From Roseivivax halodurans JCM 10272 (GTDB lineage: Bacteria > Pseudomonadota > Alphaproteobacteria > Rhodobacterales > Rhodobacteraceae), in assembly GCF_000521785.1 (NCBI RefSeq), contig NZ_JALZ01000007.1:124001-188000 (forward strand): DNA of 64,000 nt, given 5' to 3'. The translations under genes and the position numbers were made by a program. A model generated the notes under the pieces. The model was not told the DNA's origin. It was given only the letters and a program-made list of their open reading frames with translations, and searched no databases. This document shows positions 20,085 through 28,565 of the stretch, piece by piece. Positions within the stretch are counted from its first letter, which is position 1, and every line of letters begins with the position of its first letter.

Positions 20085-20279
20085 ATGAAGAAACTCGCAC
20101 TCGCCGTCGCTTTCGCAGCAGCCGGCACCTCCGCAATGGCCGGTTCCTACGCCAAGAACGACGTGGTCATGGAGCCCGTCGTTGTTGTCGAGGAAACCGA
20201 GCAGCAATCGTCCTCGGCCGCGATCATCGTGCCGCTGATCCTGCTCGCGCTGGTCGCTGCTGCGGTTGCCGCCGACTGA
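20085..20279 (+). CDS. Small membrane protein with signal peptide, function unknown
   Basis: The 64-residue protein has a signal peptide (MKKLALAVAFAAAGTSAMAG), a short acidic valine-rich middle (EPVVVVEETEQQSSS) and a C-terminal hydrophobic segment (about residues 45-61) ending in D. TGGAGGATTCCAAA before the ATG is a strong ribosome site. With a candidate promoter upstream and a clear terminator downstream, it looks like a monocistronic, well-expressed gene. I do not recognise a named family; similar short proteins seem common in Rhodobacteraceae. Confidence 0.8.
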   Translation: MKKLALAVAFAAAGTSAMAGSYAKNDVVMEPVVVVEETEQQSSSAAIIVPLILLALVAAAVAAD

Positions 20280-20308
20280 TCCGGACCTTGTCCGTCTCCG
20301 ACTTCGGG

Positions 20309-20340
20309 AAAGGCGGCGCTTCGGCGTCGCCTTTTTCTTT
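20309..20340 (+). terminator. Rho-independent terminator
   Basis: AAAGGCGGCGC-TTCG-GCGTCGCCTTTTT forms a stem with one G/T mismatch, a TTCG loop and a following T-run (CTTTTTCTTTT). It ends the 64-residue miniprotein transcript and may also serve the convergent YiiX-like gene. Confidence 0.8.
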
Positions 20341-20346
20341 TCCCGT

Positions 20347-21201
20347 CTATTGTGCGGCCATTTGCAGGGCCTCCGCCCCACCGACCTCGTCCGGGACCTG
20401 GTGGGCCCAGACCAGCAGGCGAGGATCGAACCCGCCGGCCAGTTGGGGTTTGACGATCTCGAAATAGGGCGAGAGATCGAAGTCCCTCGGGGCGTAGAGC
20501 GAGTGGTGGCGGATGTGCAGCAGCTCGCGGCGCGATTCCTCGGACCGGGTGCGCAGCCGCACCTCCCTCACCCGCGGCAGGATCGGATAATGCACCGACT
20601 GGAACGCCTGCGCGATCAGCGACGAGCAGATCGCACGGGTGGGATCGCCAGAGCCCAGTGCCAGAAGCTGCCGCCGGAAACGACGCGGAACGGGCGGCGT
20701 CGGCATCAGGAAGCGGGCGAGATCGAGGATGTTGCGCATGTCGTAGCGCAGCCCGATGCGATCCACCATGAAGCGGGCGACCTCGAGCCTCTCTGTCTCG
20801 GTCAGTCCGACGGGACGGCAGATCCTGGTATGGTAATTCACGTATTTGGTCAGGGGCGATGCCACGCAGCCCTCGCCGAGATTCACCTCGACGAGTTCCT
20901 GCGGCGCGCCCTTCGCCCCAAGTGCCGCTGAATCCCCGACATAGAGCGCGGCATGCGACCAGACCGATTGCGTGGAGTACTTGACGGAATGGCTGACAAG
21001 GGACTGACCGTCCACCAGCAGAACGTCACCCGGACGCAGCACCGCGGCCAGCTTGGCGAAATCGGAGGGTGTGGTGGTGCCACCCGCGGCGTCCCCGCGG
21101 GTCAGGAATTTCGCAAGGCGCAGCCCCAGCGCGCGAAGAACGGAATCGGATCGGGATCGGATCGTGCCGGCCAAGGTACTCGAACTCCTGCAAACGGGCA
21201 T
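20347..21201 (-). CDS. YiiX/YebB-like permuted NlpC/P60 cysteine hydrolase
   Basis: The 284-residue protein shows the circularly permuted papain-like fold markers: LRPGDVLLVDG, H83 in VWSHAALYVGD, and nucleophile C192 in AICSSLIAQAFQ. Family members are amidases or lipid/peptide hydrolases acting at the envelope; no clear signal peptide is visible. The ATG at 21201 lies inside a small hairpin (ACGGGC-GGAT-GCCCGT). A TTG nine codons later (21174) is preceded by GCAGGAG and may be the true start. The gene follows hemH on the same strand, 141 bases away. Confidence 0.78.
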   Translation of the reverse strand: MPVCRSSSTLAGTIRSRSDSVLRALGLRLAKFLTRGDAAGGTTTPSDFAKLAAVLRPGDVLLVDGQSLVSHSVKYSTQSVWSHAALYVGDSAALGAKGAPQELVEVNLGEGCVASPLTKYVNYHTRICRPVGLTETERLEVARFMVDRIGLRYDMRNILDLARFLMPTPPVPRRFRRQLLALGSGDPTRAICSSLIAQAFQSVHYPILPRVREVRLRTRSEESRRELLHIRHHSLYAPRDFDLSPYFEIVKPQLAGGFDPRLLVWAHQVPDEVGGAEALQMAAQ

Positions 21202-21342
21202 CCGCCCGTCTCAGGAATTTATGCATTCCGGGTTTCGGAACCTATACCTGATCCGGACGCCACCATTGAACTGAGTCATCTTACCGTGCGTACCGGTCGA
21301 AGCTTAAACGATTTTCATCGTTGCGCGGGCCAGCCCACAGGC

Positions 21343-22440
21343 TCAGTCCAGCCAACCGTCGAGATTCTCCTCGATCACCGTCGAGAGCGCAGTGATATGC
21401 GCATCGTCGTCGTTGAGGCACGGGATATAGGTGAAGTGCTCACCGCCCGCTTCCTCGAAGCTCTCCTTGATCTCCTCGTTGATCTCCTCGAGCGTCTCGA
21501 TGCAATCGGCGGAGAAGGCAGGCGCGCAGACGGCGATGTTCTTCTTGCCGTCCTCCTCGGCGAGACGCGCCACCTCCTCGACCGTATAGGGCTTCAGCCA
21601 TTCCTCCGGGCCGAACCGGGACTGGAAGGTCGTGGTGATCTGCGTGTCGTCCCAGCCCAGCCGTTCTTTCAGGAGGCGCGTCGTCTTCTGGCACTGGCAA
21701 TGGTAGGGATCGCCCTCGAGAAGGTAGCGTTTCGGCACGCCGTGATAGGAGCAGACGAGGATGTCGGGCTTCGTCTCCATCTCGGCATAGCGGCGCTCGA
21801 TCGATTGCGCGAGCGCCTCGATGTAGAGCGGATGCTCGAAATAGGGATCCACGGTTCGTGCCGTCGGCTGCCATTTCTCGTCCATGAGAGCCCGGAAAAA
21901 CGCATCGTTCGCGGTGGCCGAGGTCGCGCCCGCATAATGCGGATAGAGCGGGAAGAAGAGAATGCGGCGGCAGCCCTTCTCGGTCAGTGCGCGGACCTTG
22001 GACTTCGTCGAGGGGTTTCCGTAGCGCATGCAGAAGTCGACCTCGACCTGATCGCCGTAGCGCGCCCGCATCGCGGTCTCGATCTTGGCCGTCTGCGCCT
22101 TGGTGATCGTCATGAGCGGGCTCTCGCCGGCCTCCTCGTTCCAGATCGACTTGTAGGCCTCGCCGCTCGAGAACGGACGCTTCGTCAGGATCACGAGCTG
22201 AAGCAGCGGCTGCCAGAGCCACGGCGAATAATCGATGACCCTGCGGTCCGAGAGGAACTCGTTCAGATAGCGCCGCATCGACCAGTAGTCGTAATTGTCG
22301 GGCGTTCCGAGATTGGCGAGCAGGATGCCGACCTTCCCGGCCGGAACCTTGGGGTGATCGGCGGGGGCGTGCGCCGGCCGCGTCGCGGCCTTGGTGGCAT
22401 CCAACATCACGGGCATCCTGTCCTTCTTGTCCGGGGTCAT
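21343..22440 (-). CDS. hemH: Ferrochelatase
   Basis: It inserts Fe2+ into protoporphyrin IX, the last step of heme synthesis, at the inner membrane face. The 365-residue protein has LLANLGTPD near residue 40, catalytic H233 in CSYHGVPKRY and E315 in FSADCIETLEE. Extra cysteines (CQCQ near 248-251 and a C in IPCLNDDD) resemble the iron-sulfur class, but ligation cannot be proved by eye. The true start may be ATG 22416, preceded by AAGGACAGG. It follows the BioC-like gene on the same strand by 22 bases. Confidence 0.95.
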   Translation of the reverse strand: MTPDKKDRMPVMLDATKAATRPAHAPADHPKVPAGKVGILLANLGTPDNYDYWSMRRYLNEFLSDRRVIDYSPWLWQPLLQLVILTKRPFSSGEAYKSIWNEEAGESPLMTITKAQTAKIETAMRARYGDQVEVDFCMRYGNPSTKSKVRALTEKGCRRILFFPLYPHYAGATSATANDAFFRALMDEKWQPTARTVDPYFEHPLYIEALAQSIERRYAEMETKPDILVCSYHGVPKRYLLEGDPYHCQCQKTTRLLKERLGWDDTQITTTFQSRFGPEEWLKPYTVEEVARLAEEDGKKNIAVCAPAFSADCIETLEEINEEIKESFEEAGGEHFTYIPCLNDDDAHITALSTVIEENLDGWLD

Positions 22441-22462
22441 ACGTAGCGGAGACCCTGCCGGT

Positions 22463-23284
22463 TCAATCTTTCAGAGGCGTTTCGCCGGTATTCAATGCCT
22501 CCGCGAGGCGATGGGTCGCACTGCCGGGCCGCAACGGCTGCGGCTGGCTGTCGTCCGGCGCCCATCCGGTGAGCGAGACGAATTCGAAGGTCGCAGGCAC
22601 GCGACCGTCTTCCATCGCGTAGCTCTCGACATAGAGCTCGGCCGCCCGCATCAGAACCCGGCGCGCCGTCGCTCGGCGCAGGCGCGCGGACAGCGCGTTC
22701 GCCTCTCCCATCGCCCGCAGGTCGTGCATGAGGTGGATCGGGCTTTCGTAGGTCGCCGTGATCGCGAAGGAATCCGCCACCGGCAGGGCCAGCCCCGCGC
22801 GCTGCATCAGCGCGCCGAGGTCGCGAATATCGGCCATAGGCGCGACGCGCGGCGAAAGCCCCCCGGCAATCTCGATCTCCGCCTGTCCGAGAGCGGCACG
22901 GAGTTCGGTCAGGGTCTCTCCCCCGAAGGCCGTACCCATGAAAAGCCCGTCCGGTTTCAGCGCCCGCCGGCTCTGGATCAACTGGCCGACCGGATCGTCC
23001 GCCCAATGCATCGCGAGCGCGTGGAGGACGAGATCGTGCGCCCCCGGCTCGAGGTCGAGGACCTCCTCGTCAGGCACGATCCGGGCACCGGGAAACCGTC
23101 CCTCCCAGACCTCCGGGAAAGGCGTCACCACGGCCGGTGCCGTGAACTCTCTGTTAACCAGATCGAGACGATCCTGCAGGTCGTCGGCGGCCATCTCGTG
23201 GAGGACGAGCGCGGGCGCGCGGCGGGCACGGGCCCGGTTGCGCCTCAGGGCGGTGCGGTCGGTGAGCTTCGGCGCTTCTGTCAT
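22463..23284 (-). CDS. BioC/NDUFAF5-like methyltransferase-fold protein
   Basis: The 273-residue protein resembles the SAM-dependent methyltransferase group that includes BioC and NDUFAF5: HDLVLHALAMHWADDPVGQLIQ and RALKPDGLFMGTAFGGETL are typical motif II/III regions. The glycine-rich motif I is degenerate (no GxGxG), so activity is not assured. NDUFAF5 hydroxylates an arginine in complex I; a role of that kind is possible. It is divergent from comF with 14 bases between starts, and upstream of hemH. Confidence 0.8.
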   Translation of the reverse strand: MTEAPKLTDRTALRRNRARARRAPALVLHEMAADDLQDRLDLVNREFTAPAVVTPFPEVWEGRFPGARIVPDEEVLDLEPGAHDLVLHALAMHWADDPVGQLIQSRRALKPDGLFMGTAFGGETLTELRAALGQAEIEIAGGLSPRVAPMADIRDLGALMQRAGLALPVADSFAITATYESPIHLMHDLRAMGEANALSARLRRATARRVLMRAAELYVESYAMEDGRVPATFEFVSLTGWAPDDSQPQPLRPGSATHRLAEALNTGETPLKD

Positions 23285-23298
23285 GAGGATCAGATAAG

Positions 23299-24030
23299 GT
23301 GCTCTCCGCCCGTGTGCAAACCGCGATCCGGCTGGTCTATCCGCCGCATTGCCTCGCCTGCGGCGAGCACGTCTCGACCGAGTTCGGCCTCTGCGGCGCG
23401 TGCTTTTCCGAGACGCATTTCATCACCGGTCTCGTCTGCGACGCCTGCGGCACGCCCCTGCCGGGGGACGGAGCCGAAGACGGCATCCTCTGCGACGGCT
23501 GCCTCGCCGCGCGCCGCCCCTGGAGCCAGGGCCGCGCAGCACTGCTCTATTCCGGGGCAGGTCGCAGGCTGGTCCTTGCGCTGAAACACGGCGACCGCCA
23601 CGACATTGCGCGCGCCGCTGCCCCGTGGCTCGCGCGGGCCGCCGCGCCGATCCTGAGAGACGACAGCCTGATCGTTCCCGTGCCACTCCACCTCTTGAGG
23701 CTGCTCAAGCGGCGCTACAACCAGTCCGCCCTTCTCGCCCAGTCGCTCGCCCGCGAAACCCGATGCGACATCCTCTGTGATGCGCTGGTGCGCACCCGCC
23801 GCACGCCAAGCCTCGACGGACGCACGCGCGAGGCGCGGTTCGAAGTCCTGCACGGCGCCATCGCCGTTCGCCGTTCGCGAGCGGCGCAGATCGCCGGCCG
23901 GCACGTCCTTCTCGTCGACGATGTCATGACCAGCGGCGCGACATTCGGTGCCGCGACCGACGCGCTCTATGCCAGCGGCGCAAGAGAGGTCTGCACGCTG
24001 GCACTGGCACGCGTCGGCCGGGACGCCTAG
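23299..24030 (+). CDS. ComF family phosphoribosyltransferase-like protein
   Basis: The 243-residue protein has an N-terminal zinc-ribbon-like cysteine set (CLACGEH, CGACF, CDACG, CDGCLA) and a C-terminal PRTase domain with PRPP loop VLLVDDVMTSGAT. In naturally competent bacteria ComF helps DNA uptake into the cytoplasm; in others the role is unclear. It starts with GTG at 23299. It precedes grxC on the same strand by 31 bases, so it may lead a four-gene run to marR. Confidence 0.9.
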   Translation: MLSARVQTAIRLVYPPHCLACGEHVSTEFGLCGACFSETHFITGLVCDACGTPLPGDGAEDGILCDGCLAARRPWSQGRAALLYSGAGRRLVLALKHGDRHDIARAAAPWLARAAAPILRDDSLIVPVPLHLLRLLKRRYNQSALLAQSLARETRCDILCDALVRTRRTPSLDGRTREARFEVLHGAIAVRRSRAAQIAGRHVLLVDDVMTSGATFGAATDALYASGAREVCTLALARVGRDA

Positions 24031-24061
24031 ATCGGAGGGGACAGCGACAAGGAACGAATTC

Positions 24062-24319
24062 ATGCAAACCGTCGAGATCTACACCTCCCCCCTCTGCGGC
24101 TTCTGCCACGCCGCCAAGCGCCTGCTCACCCAGAAGGGCGTCACCTTCTCCGAGATCGACGTCTGGGCCTCGCCCGAGCGCAAGCCCGAGATGATCGAGC
24201 GCGCCGGCGGCTCTCGCACCGTGCCTCAGATCTTTGTGGGCGAGACCCATGTGGGCGGCTGCGACGAGCTCTACGCGCTCGAGCGTTCGGGCAAGCTCGA
24301 CCCGCTGCTCGCCGCGTGA
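24062..24319 (+). CDS. grxC: Glutaredoxin 3
   Basis: The 85-residue cytoplasmic thiol-disulfide oxidoreductase has a C12-G-F-C15 active site, the cis-proline motif RTVPQIFVG and GGCDELYAL glutathione-site residues. The usual Grx3 motif is CPYC; CGFC is a variant seen in other family members. Length is normal. Its stop overlaps the GTG start of the nitrilase gene by four bases, so both are co-translated. Confidence 0.94.
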   Translation: MQTVEIYTSPLCGFCHAAKRLLTQKGVTFSEIDVWASPERKPEMIERAGGSRTVPQIFVGETHVGGCDELYALERSGKLDPLLAA

Positions 24320-25149
24320 CCCGCGCCGCGCTGCTGCAGCTCACCTCCTCCGACGATCCGGCCGAGAACCTGCCCCGGGTCGTGAGCGAGGTGCGCGCCG
24401 CGGCGGCGGAGGGCGCGGGCTTCGTTCTCACGCCCGAGGTCACGAACTGCGTCTCTGCCAGCCGGACGCGTCAGCGCGAGGTCCTGCGGGTCGAGAACGA
24501 AGACAGGACGCTCGCTGGCCTCCGGGACGAAGCGGCCCGCGCCGGAATCTGGCTTCTCATCGGCTCGCTGGCCGTGAAGTCCGATCCGCCGGAGGAACGC
24601 TTCGCCAACCGCTCGTTCCTGATCGCGCCGGACGGAGCGATCACCGCGCGCTACGACAAGATGCACATGTTCGACGTCCAGGTCTCGGAGGCCGAGACCT
24701 ACCGCGAGAGCGCGGGATACGCGCCGGGCCAGCGCGCGGTCATCGCGGAGACGCCGTTCGGCACGCTCGGCCTGACGGTCTGCTACGATCTGCGCTTTCC
24801 CTATCTCTATCGCGCGCTTGCGCAGTCGGGCGCCGAGATCCTGACGGTCCCGTCCGCCTTCTCGCCCGCGACCGGCCCGCTGCACTGGGAGCCGCTCCTG
24901 CGCGCCCGGGCGATCGAGACCGGATCCTACGTCCTCGCGCCCGCCCAGACCGGCGATCACGCCGCCAGCCGCGGCCGGGCCCGGTCGACCTGGGGCCATT
25001 CTCTCGCCGTCTCGCCCTGGGGCGAGGTGCTCGCCGATGCTGGAACGGCGCCCGGCGTCACTTTCGTCGACATCGACCGGAGCGCCGTGGCCGAGGCCCG
25101 GGCCAGGATCCCGTCGCTCACCCACGGCCGCGACTTCGAGGGCCCCTGA
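24316..25149 (+). CDS. Carbon-nitrogen hydrolase (Nit2-like)
   Basis: The 277-residue protein has the complete Glu-Lys-Cys triad of the nitrilase superfamily: E41 (LTPEV), K115 (RYDKMHMFD) and C156 (LTVCYDLRFPYLYRAL). The KMHMFD and CYDLRFP patterns are those of Nit1/Nit2-type omega-amidases or deaminated-glutathione amidases. A glutaredoxin just upstream fits a glutathione-repair role, though this is inference. GTG 24316 overlaps grxC; the stop shares one base with the marR start. Confidence 0.9.
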   Translation: MTRAALLQLTSSDDPAENLPRVVSEVRAAAAEGAGFVLTPEVTNCVSASRTRQREVLRVENEDRTLAGLRDEAARAGIWLLIGSLAVKSDPPEERFANRSFLIAPDGAITARYDKMHMFDVQVSEAETYRESAGYAPGQRAVIAETPFGTLGLTVCYDLRFPYLYRALAQSGAEILTVPSAFSPATGPLHWEPLLRARAIETGSYVLAPAQTGDHAASRGRARSTWGHSLAVSPWGEVLADAGTAPGVTFVDIDRSAVAEARARIPSLTHGRDFEGP

Positions 25150-25595
25150 TGGCCGAGACGCGCGATCTCGCCGTGTCGCTCGTGAGCGAGGTCATGGCGG
25201 CGGACCAGCTGCTGCGCTCGCGCCTCGCCCGGGTCCTGCCGCAGGGAATGGAGCTCTCGCATTTCTCTGTGCTGAATTATCTCGCGCGAACGGGCGACGA
25301 GCGCACCCCCGCGCAGCTCGCCCGCGCCTTCCACCTGACCCGGGGCGCGATGACCAACACGCTCAGCCGGCTCGATCTCGCGGGGCACGTGCACATCCGT
25401 CCCGACTGGGAAGATGCCCGCCGCAAGCTCGTGTCGCTCAGCCCGTCCGGCCTGCGCGCCCGCAACGAGGCGCTCGAGGCCATCGCCCCCGTTCTCGCCG
25501 AGGCGACGGACACGATCGAGCCCGAGCGCCTGCGCGGCGCCCTCCCGGTCCTGCGTGCCCTGCGCCAAAGTCTTGAATCCGCGTCCGAAACCTGA
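25149..25595 (+). CDS. MarR family transcriptional regulator
   Basis: The 148-residue protein has the MarR winged-helix layout: ELSHFSVLNYLAR, PAQLARAFHLTRGAMTNTLSRLD recognition helix region, and DWEDARRKLVSLSPSG wing. Its ligand and targets are not visible. It is last of the comF-grxC-nit run, overlapping the previous stop in TGATG, and could regulate that run. It is followed by a GC-rich gap of 114 bases before the convergent ubiG. Confidence 0.9.
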   Translation: MAETRDLAVSLVSEVMAADQLLRSRLARVLPQGMELSHFSVLNYLARTGDERTPAQLARAFHLTRGAMTNTLSRLDLAGHVHIRPDWEDARRKLVSLSPSGLRARNEALEAIAPVLAEATDTIEPERLRGALPVLRALRQSLESASET

Positions 25596-25709
25596 CTGCA
25601 GGGACACCTCTGCGCCCGACGCGTCACGCGGGGTGCCCAGCCGGAGCCAAAGCCCGCAAGGGCGCATGGCGACATGACCAGCGCGGCGCGCCAGCGCCGC
25701 TCCGCCGGA

Positions 25710-26447
25710 TCAGGTCCGCACGCCGGTCATGACGTAGTTCACCGACAGGTCGCGGTCCGAAAGACGCCACTGCCCGCGGAGCGGATCGGGCACCATGCCC
25801 TTGCGGTCCACGGGATCGAGCCCTGCCTCCCGCATCATCCCCGCAAGATCCTCCGGCGAGACGAATTTCGACCAGTCATGTGTGCCGCGCGGCAGCCAGC
25901 GCATCACCCATTCGGCGCCGACGATCGCCGCGGCAAAGCTCCTGGCGGTGCGATTGAGCGTCGAGACGACAACGAGCCCACCGGGCCGTGCAAGCGCGCC
26001 CAGGCTGCGTAGGAATGTCGCAGGATCGGCCACGTGCTCCACAATCTCCATCCCGAGCACGACGTCGAAGGCGGCACCCTCCGCCAGCAAGGACTCGGCG
26101 GTCACCGCGCGGTAGTCGATCTCCATCCCCGCATCGCGCGCATGCGCTCGGGCGATCTCCACATTTTTCGCCGCCGCATCGACGCCGGTCACCCGAGCCC
26201 CGAGGCGCGCCAGGGGTTCCGACAGGAGCCCGCCGCCGCAGCCGACATCGAGGACCGAGAGCCCCTCGAAGGGCCGCCCCACCCGAATGTCCCGGTCGAA
26301 TTCGCCGCAGATCTGAGCGACGATGTAGTCGAGGCGGCAGGGGTTCATGGCATGCAGCGGCGCGGTGCTTCCGTTCGGATCCCACCAATCGGCGGCCATC
26401 GCCTCGAATTTCGCGACCTCGGAAGGGTCGACGCTGGGGTCGGTCAT
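25710..26447 (-). CDS. ubiG: Ubiquinone biosynthesis O-methyltransferase
   Basis: It performs both O-methylations of ubiquinone synthesis with S-adenosylmethionine. The 245-residue protein has an N-terminal EVAKFEAMAADWWDPNG block, SAM motif LDVGCGGGLLSEPLAR from about residue 66, and VLGMEIVEHVADP. Start ATG 26447 (MTDPSVDPSE) gives the usual N-terminus; an extension to 26507 would overlap the divergent pip gene. The starts of ubiG and pip are 52 bases apart. Confidence 0.95.
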   Translation of the reverse strand: MTDPSVDPSEVAKFEAMAADWWDPNGSTAPLHAMNPCRLDYIVAQICGEFDRDIRVGRPFEGLSVLDVGCGGGLLSEPLARLGARVTGVDAAAKNVEIARAHARDAGMEIDYRAVTAESLLAEGAAFDVVLGMEIVEHVADPATFLRSLGALARPGGLVVVSTLNRTARSFAAAIVGAEWVMRWLPRGTHDWSKFVSPEDLAGMMREAGLDPVDRKGMVPDPLRGQWRLSDRDLSVNYVMTGVRT

Positions 26448-26499
26448 GCGGCTGACTTTCTCATGGTCTTCAGGGCGATTTCTCTCATATAGCTGGGGC

Positions 26500-27465
26500 A
26501 TGGACAAAGACGTCGGTCAAAAGCGCGCGGTGCAATATCTCTACCCTCCGGTCGACCCCTTCGACCAGCGGATGCTCGACGTGGGCGACGGGCACACGAT
26601 CTATGTCGAGCAATGCGGGAATCCCGCCGGCCGTCCGGTCATCGTGCTGCATGGCGGGCCGGGCGGGGGCTGCTCCCCCGCGATGCGCCGCTATTTCGAC
26701 CCCAAGGTCTATCGCGTCATCCTCTTCGACCAGCGTGGCTGCGGGCGGTCGCGGCCCCATGCCAGCGTCGAGAACAACACCACATGGCATCTCGTGTCCG
26801 ACATCGAACGGATCCGCGAGGAGCTGGACCTGGAGCAGGTCGTTCTCTTCGGCGGATCCTGGGGCGCGACCCTCGCTCTCATCTACGCGATCAGCCATCC
26901 AGAGGCGGTGCGCGCGCTGGTCCTCCGCGGCGTCTTCCTGATGACCGAGGCCGAGCTCGACTGGTTCTACGGCGGCGGCGCGGGTCTCTTCTGGCCCGAG
27001 ACCTGGGCGCGGTTCTCCGACCTCGTGCCAGAGGACGAGCGGGGCGACATGATCGCCGCCTATCACCGCCGGCTCTTCTCGGGCGACATGCGGATGGAGA
27101 CGAAGTTCGCCCGCGCCTGGTCGGCCTGGGAGAACGCGCTCGCCTCGGTGCAGTCGAGCGGCCATGGCGGCGAGGCGCCCGGCGATTACGCCCGCGCCTT
27201 CGCCCGGCTCGAGAACCACTACTTCACCCATCGCGGCTTTCTGGGCGAGGACGAGTGGATCCTCAAGAACGCCGGCACTCTGAAGGATATCCCCGGCTAC
27301 ATCGTGCAGGGCCGCTACGACATGATCTGTCCGCCCGTGCGCGCCTGGCGGCTCGCCCGGGCCTGGCCGCAATCCGACCTTCGGATGATCCGCAACGCCG
27401 GTCACGCGCTGTCCGAGCCGGGCATCAGCGCGGAACTTGTGCGGATCATGGACGACATGGCTTGA
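26500..27465 (+). CDS. pip: Proline iminopeptidase
   Basis: It releases N-terminal proline from peptides in the cytoplasm. The 321-residue alpha/beta hydrolase has oxyanion motif HGGPGGGCSP, nucleophile S120 in FGGSWGATL, D274 in GRYDMICPP and H302 in NAGHAL. ATG 26500 gives the typical N-terminus (YPPVDPFDQRMLDVGDGHTI). The next + strand operon is a peptide-type ABC importer 104 bases on, so peptide use after uptake is a reasonable link. Confidence 0.94.
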   Translation: MDKDVGQKRAVQYLYPPVDPFDQRMLDVGDGHTIYVEQCGNPAGRPVIVLHGGPGGGCSPAMRRYFDPKVYRVILFDQRGCGRSRPHASVENNTTWHLVSDIERIREELDLEQVVLFGGSWGATLALIYAISHPEAVRALVLRGVFLMTEAELDWFYGGGAGLFWPETWARFSDLVPEDERGDMIAAYHRRLFSGDMRMETKFARAWSAWENALASVQSSGHGGEAPGDYARAFARLENHYFTHRGFLGEDEWILKNAGTLKDIPGYIVQGRYDMICPPVRAWRLARAWPQSDLRMIRNAGHALSEPGISAELVRIMDDMA

Positions 27466-27569
27466 AGACGACCCCGGGCAGGATGAAAACGACATAAGGC
27501 TTTGAATGGTGATCGTACCCCGGTAAGGTGCAAAGCGCCGAAACAACAAGAGGCCGAAATACAGGGTCC

Positions 27570-28565
27570 GTGTCCAACGTATTGAAGATTATTCTCCAGC
27601 GTCTGCTGCTTGGCTTGCTGACGCTGTTTGTCGTCTCGGTCGTCATCTTCGCTGCGGTCAACATGCTGCCCGGGGACTTTGCCGAGGTCATCCTGGGTCA
27701 GGGCGCGACACCCGACGCTGTCGCGGCGATCCGCCGGGATCTCGGGCTCGATCAGCCGCTAGTCCTTCGATACTTCCACTGGCTTGGCGGCGCCGTGCAG
27801 GGCGATCTCGGCACCTCCTTCGCGCAGGCCAACTTCGCGAGCTTCGTCGGTGAAGGCGCCGCGAAGGGCGCCACGGTCATGCAGCAGATCGCACCGCGCT
27901 TCGAGAACACCATGTTCCTCGCCGGCGTGACCGCGCTCATCGCGGTGCCCTTCGCCGTCGGTCTCGGCATCCTCGCCGCGCTCTACCGCAATACCGCCTT
28001 CGACAAGGGCGCGAACGTCTTCGCACTGTCCTCGATTTCGAGCCCCGAATTCTTTCTCGCCTACGTGCTGATCCTCTTCCTTGCCGTGCTGAACCCAATC
28101 CTGCCGTCCCTGTCGAACATCTATGACGGGATGGGCCTCGGAGAGCGGATCGAGAAGACGCTCCTGCCGGCCCTGACGCTCACGCTCGTCGTGACCGCGC
28201 ACATGATGCGGATGACGCGGGCGGCGATCATCAACCTGCTCGCCAGTCCCTATATCGAGATGGCGCGGCTCAAGGGGATGAAGCCGATGCACGTGATCGT
28301 GCGGCACGCGCTGCCGAACGCGCTCGCGCCGATCATCAACGTGATCGCGCTGAACCTCGCCTACCTCATCACCGGCGTTGTCGTCGTCGAGGTGGTCTTC
28401 GTCTATCCCGGCATCGGCCAGCTCTTCGTCGACGCGGTCAAGAACCGCGACATCCCCGTGGTGCAGGCCTGCTGCCTGATCTTCGCGGCTGCCTACATAC
28501 TCCTGAACCTGCTGGCGGATATTCTGTCGATCCTGTCCAATCCCCGATTGAGGCATCCCAAATGA
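27570..28565 (+). CDS. Peptide-type ABC transporter permease (DppB-like)
   Basis: The 331-residue inner-membrane protein has an N-terminal membrane helix, the AVNMLPGDFAE region seen in DppB/OppB, and the EAA loop YIEMARLKGMKPMHVIVRHALPNA. Several further membrane segments lie between. I choose GTG 27570 (VSNVLKIILQRL) because it starts just before the first helix; GTG 27528 is in frame. Its stop overlaps the next permease by four bases (ATGA). First gene of a four-gene importer operon. Confidence 0.92.
   Translation: MSNVLKIILQRLLLGLLTLFVVSVVIFAAVNMLPGDFAEVILGQGATPDAVAAIRRDLGLDQPLVLRYFHWLGGAVQGDLGTSFAQANFASFVGEGAAKGATVMQQIAPRFENTMFLAGVTALIAVPFAVGLGILAALYRNTAFDKGANVFALSSISSPEFFLAYVLILFLAVLNPILPSLSNIYDGMGLGERIEKTLLPALTLTLVVTAHMMRMTRAAIINLLASPYIEMARLKGMKPMHVIVRHALPNALAPIINVIALNLAYLITGVVVVEVVFVYPGIGQLFVDAVKNRDIPVVQACCLIFAAAYILLNLLADILSILSNPRLRHPK

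Noticed and set aside
25596-25709. GC-rich hairpin between marR and ubiG as a terminator
   Set aside because: The pairing near AGCGCGGCG...CGCCGCT is interrupted and there is no T-run, so support is too weak.
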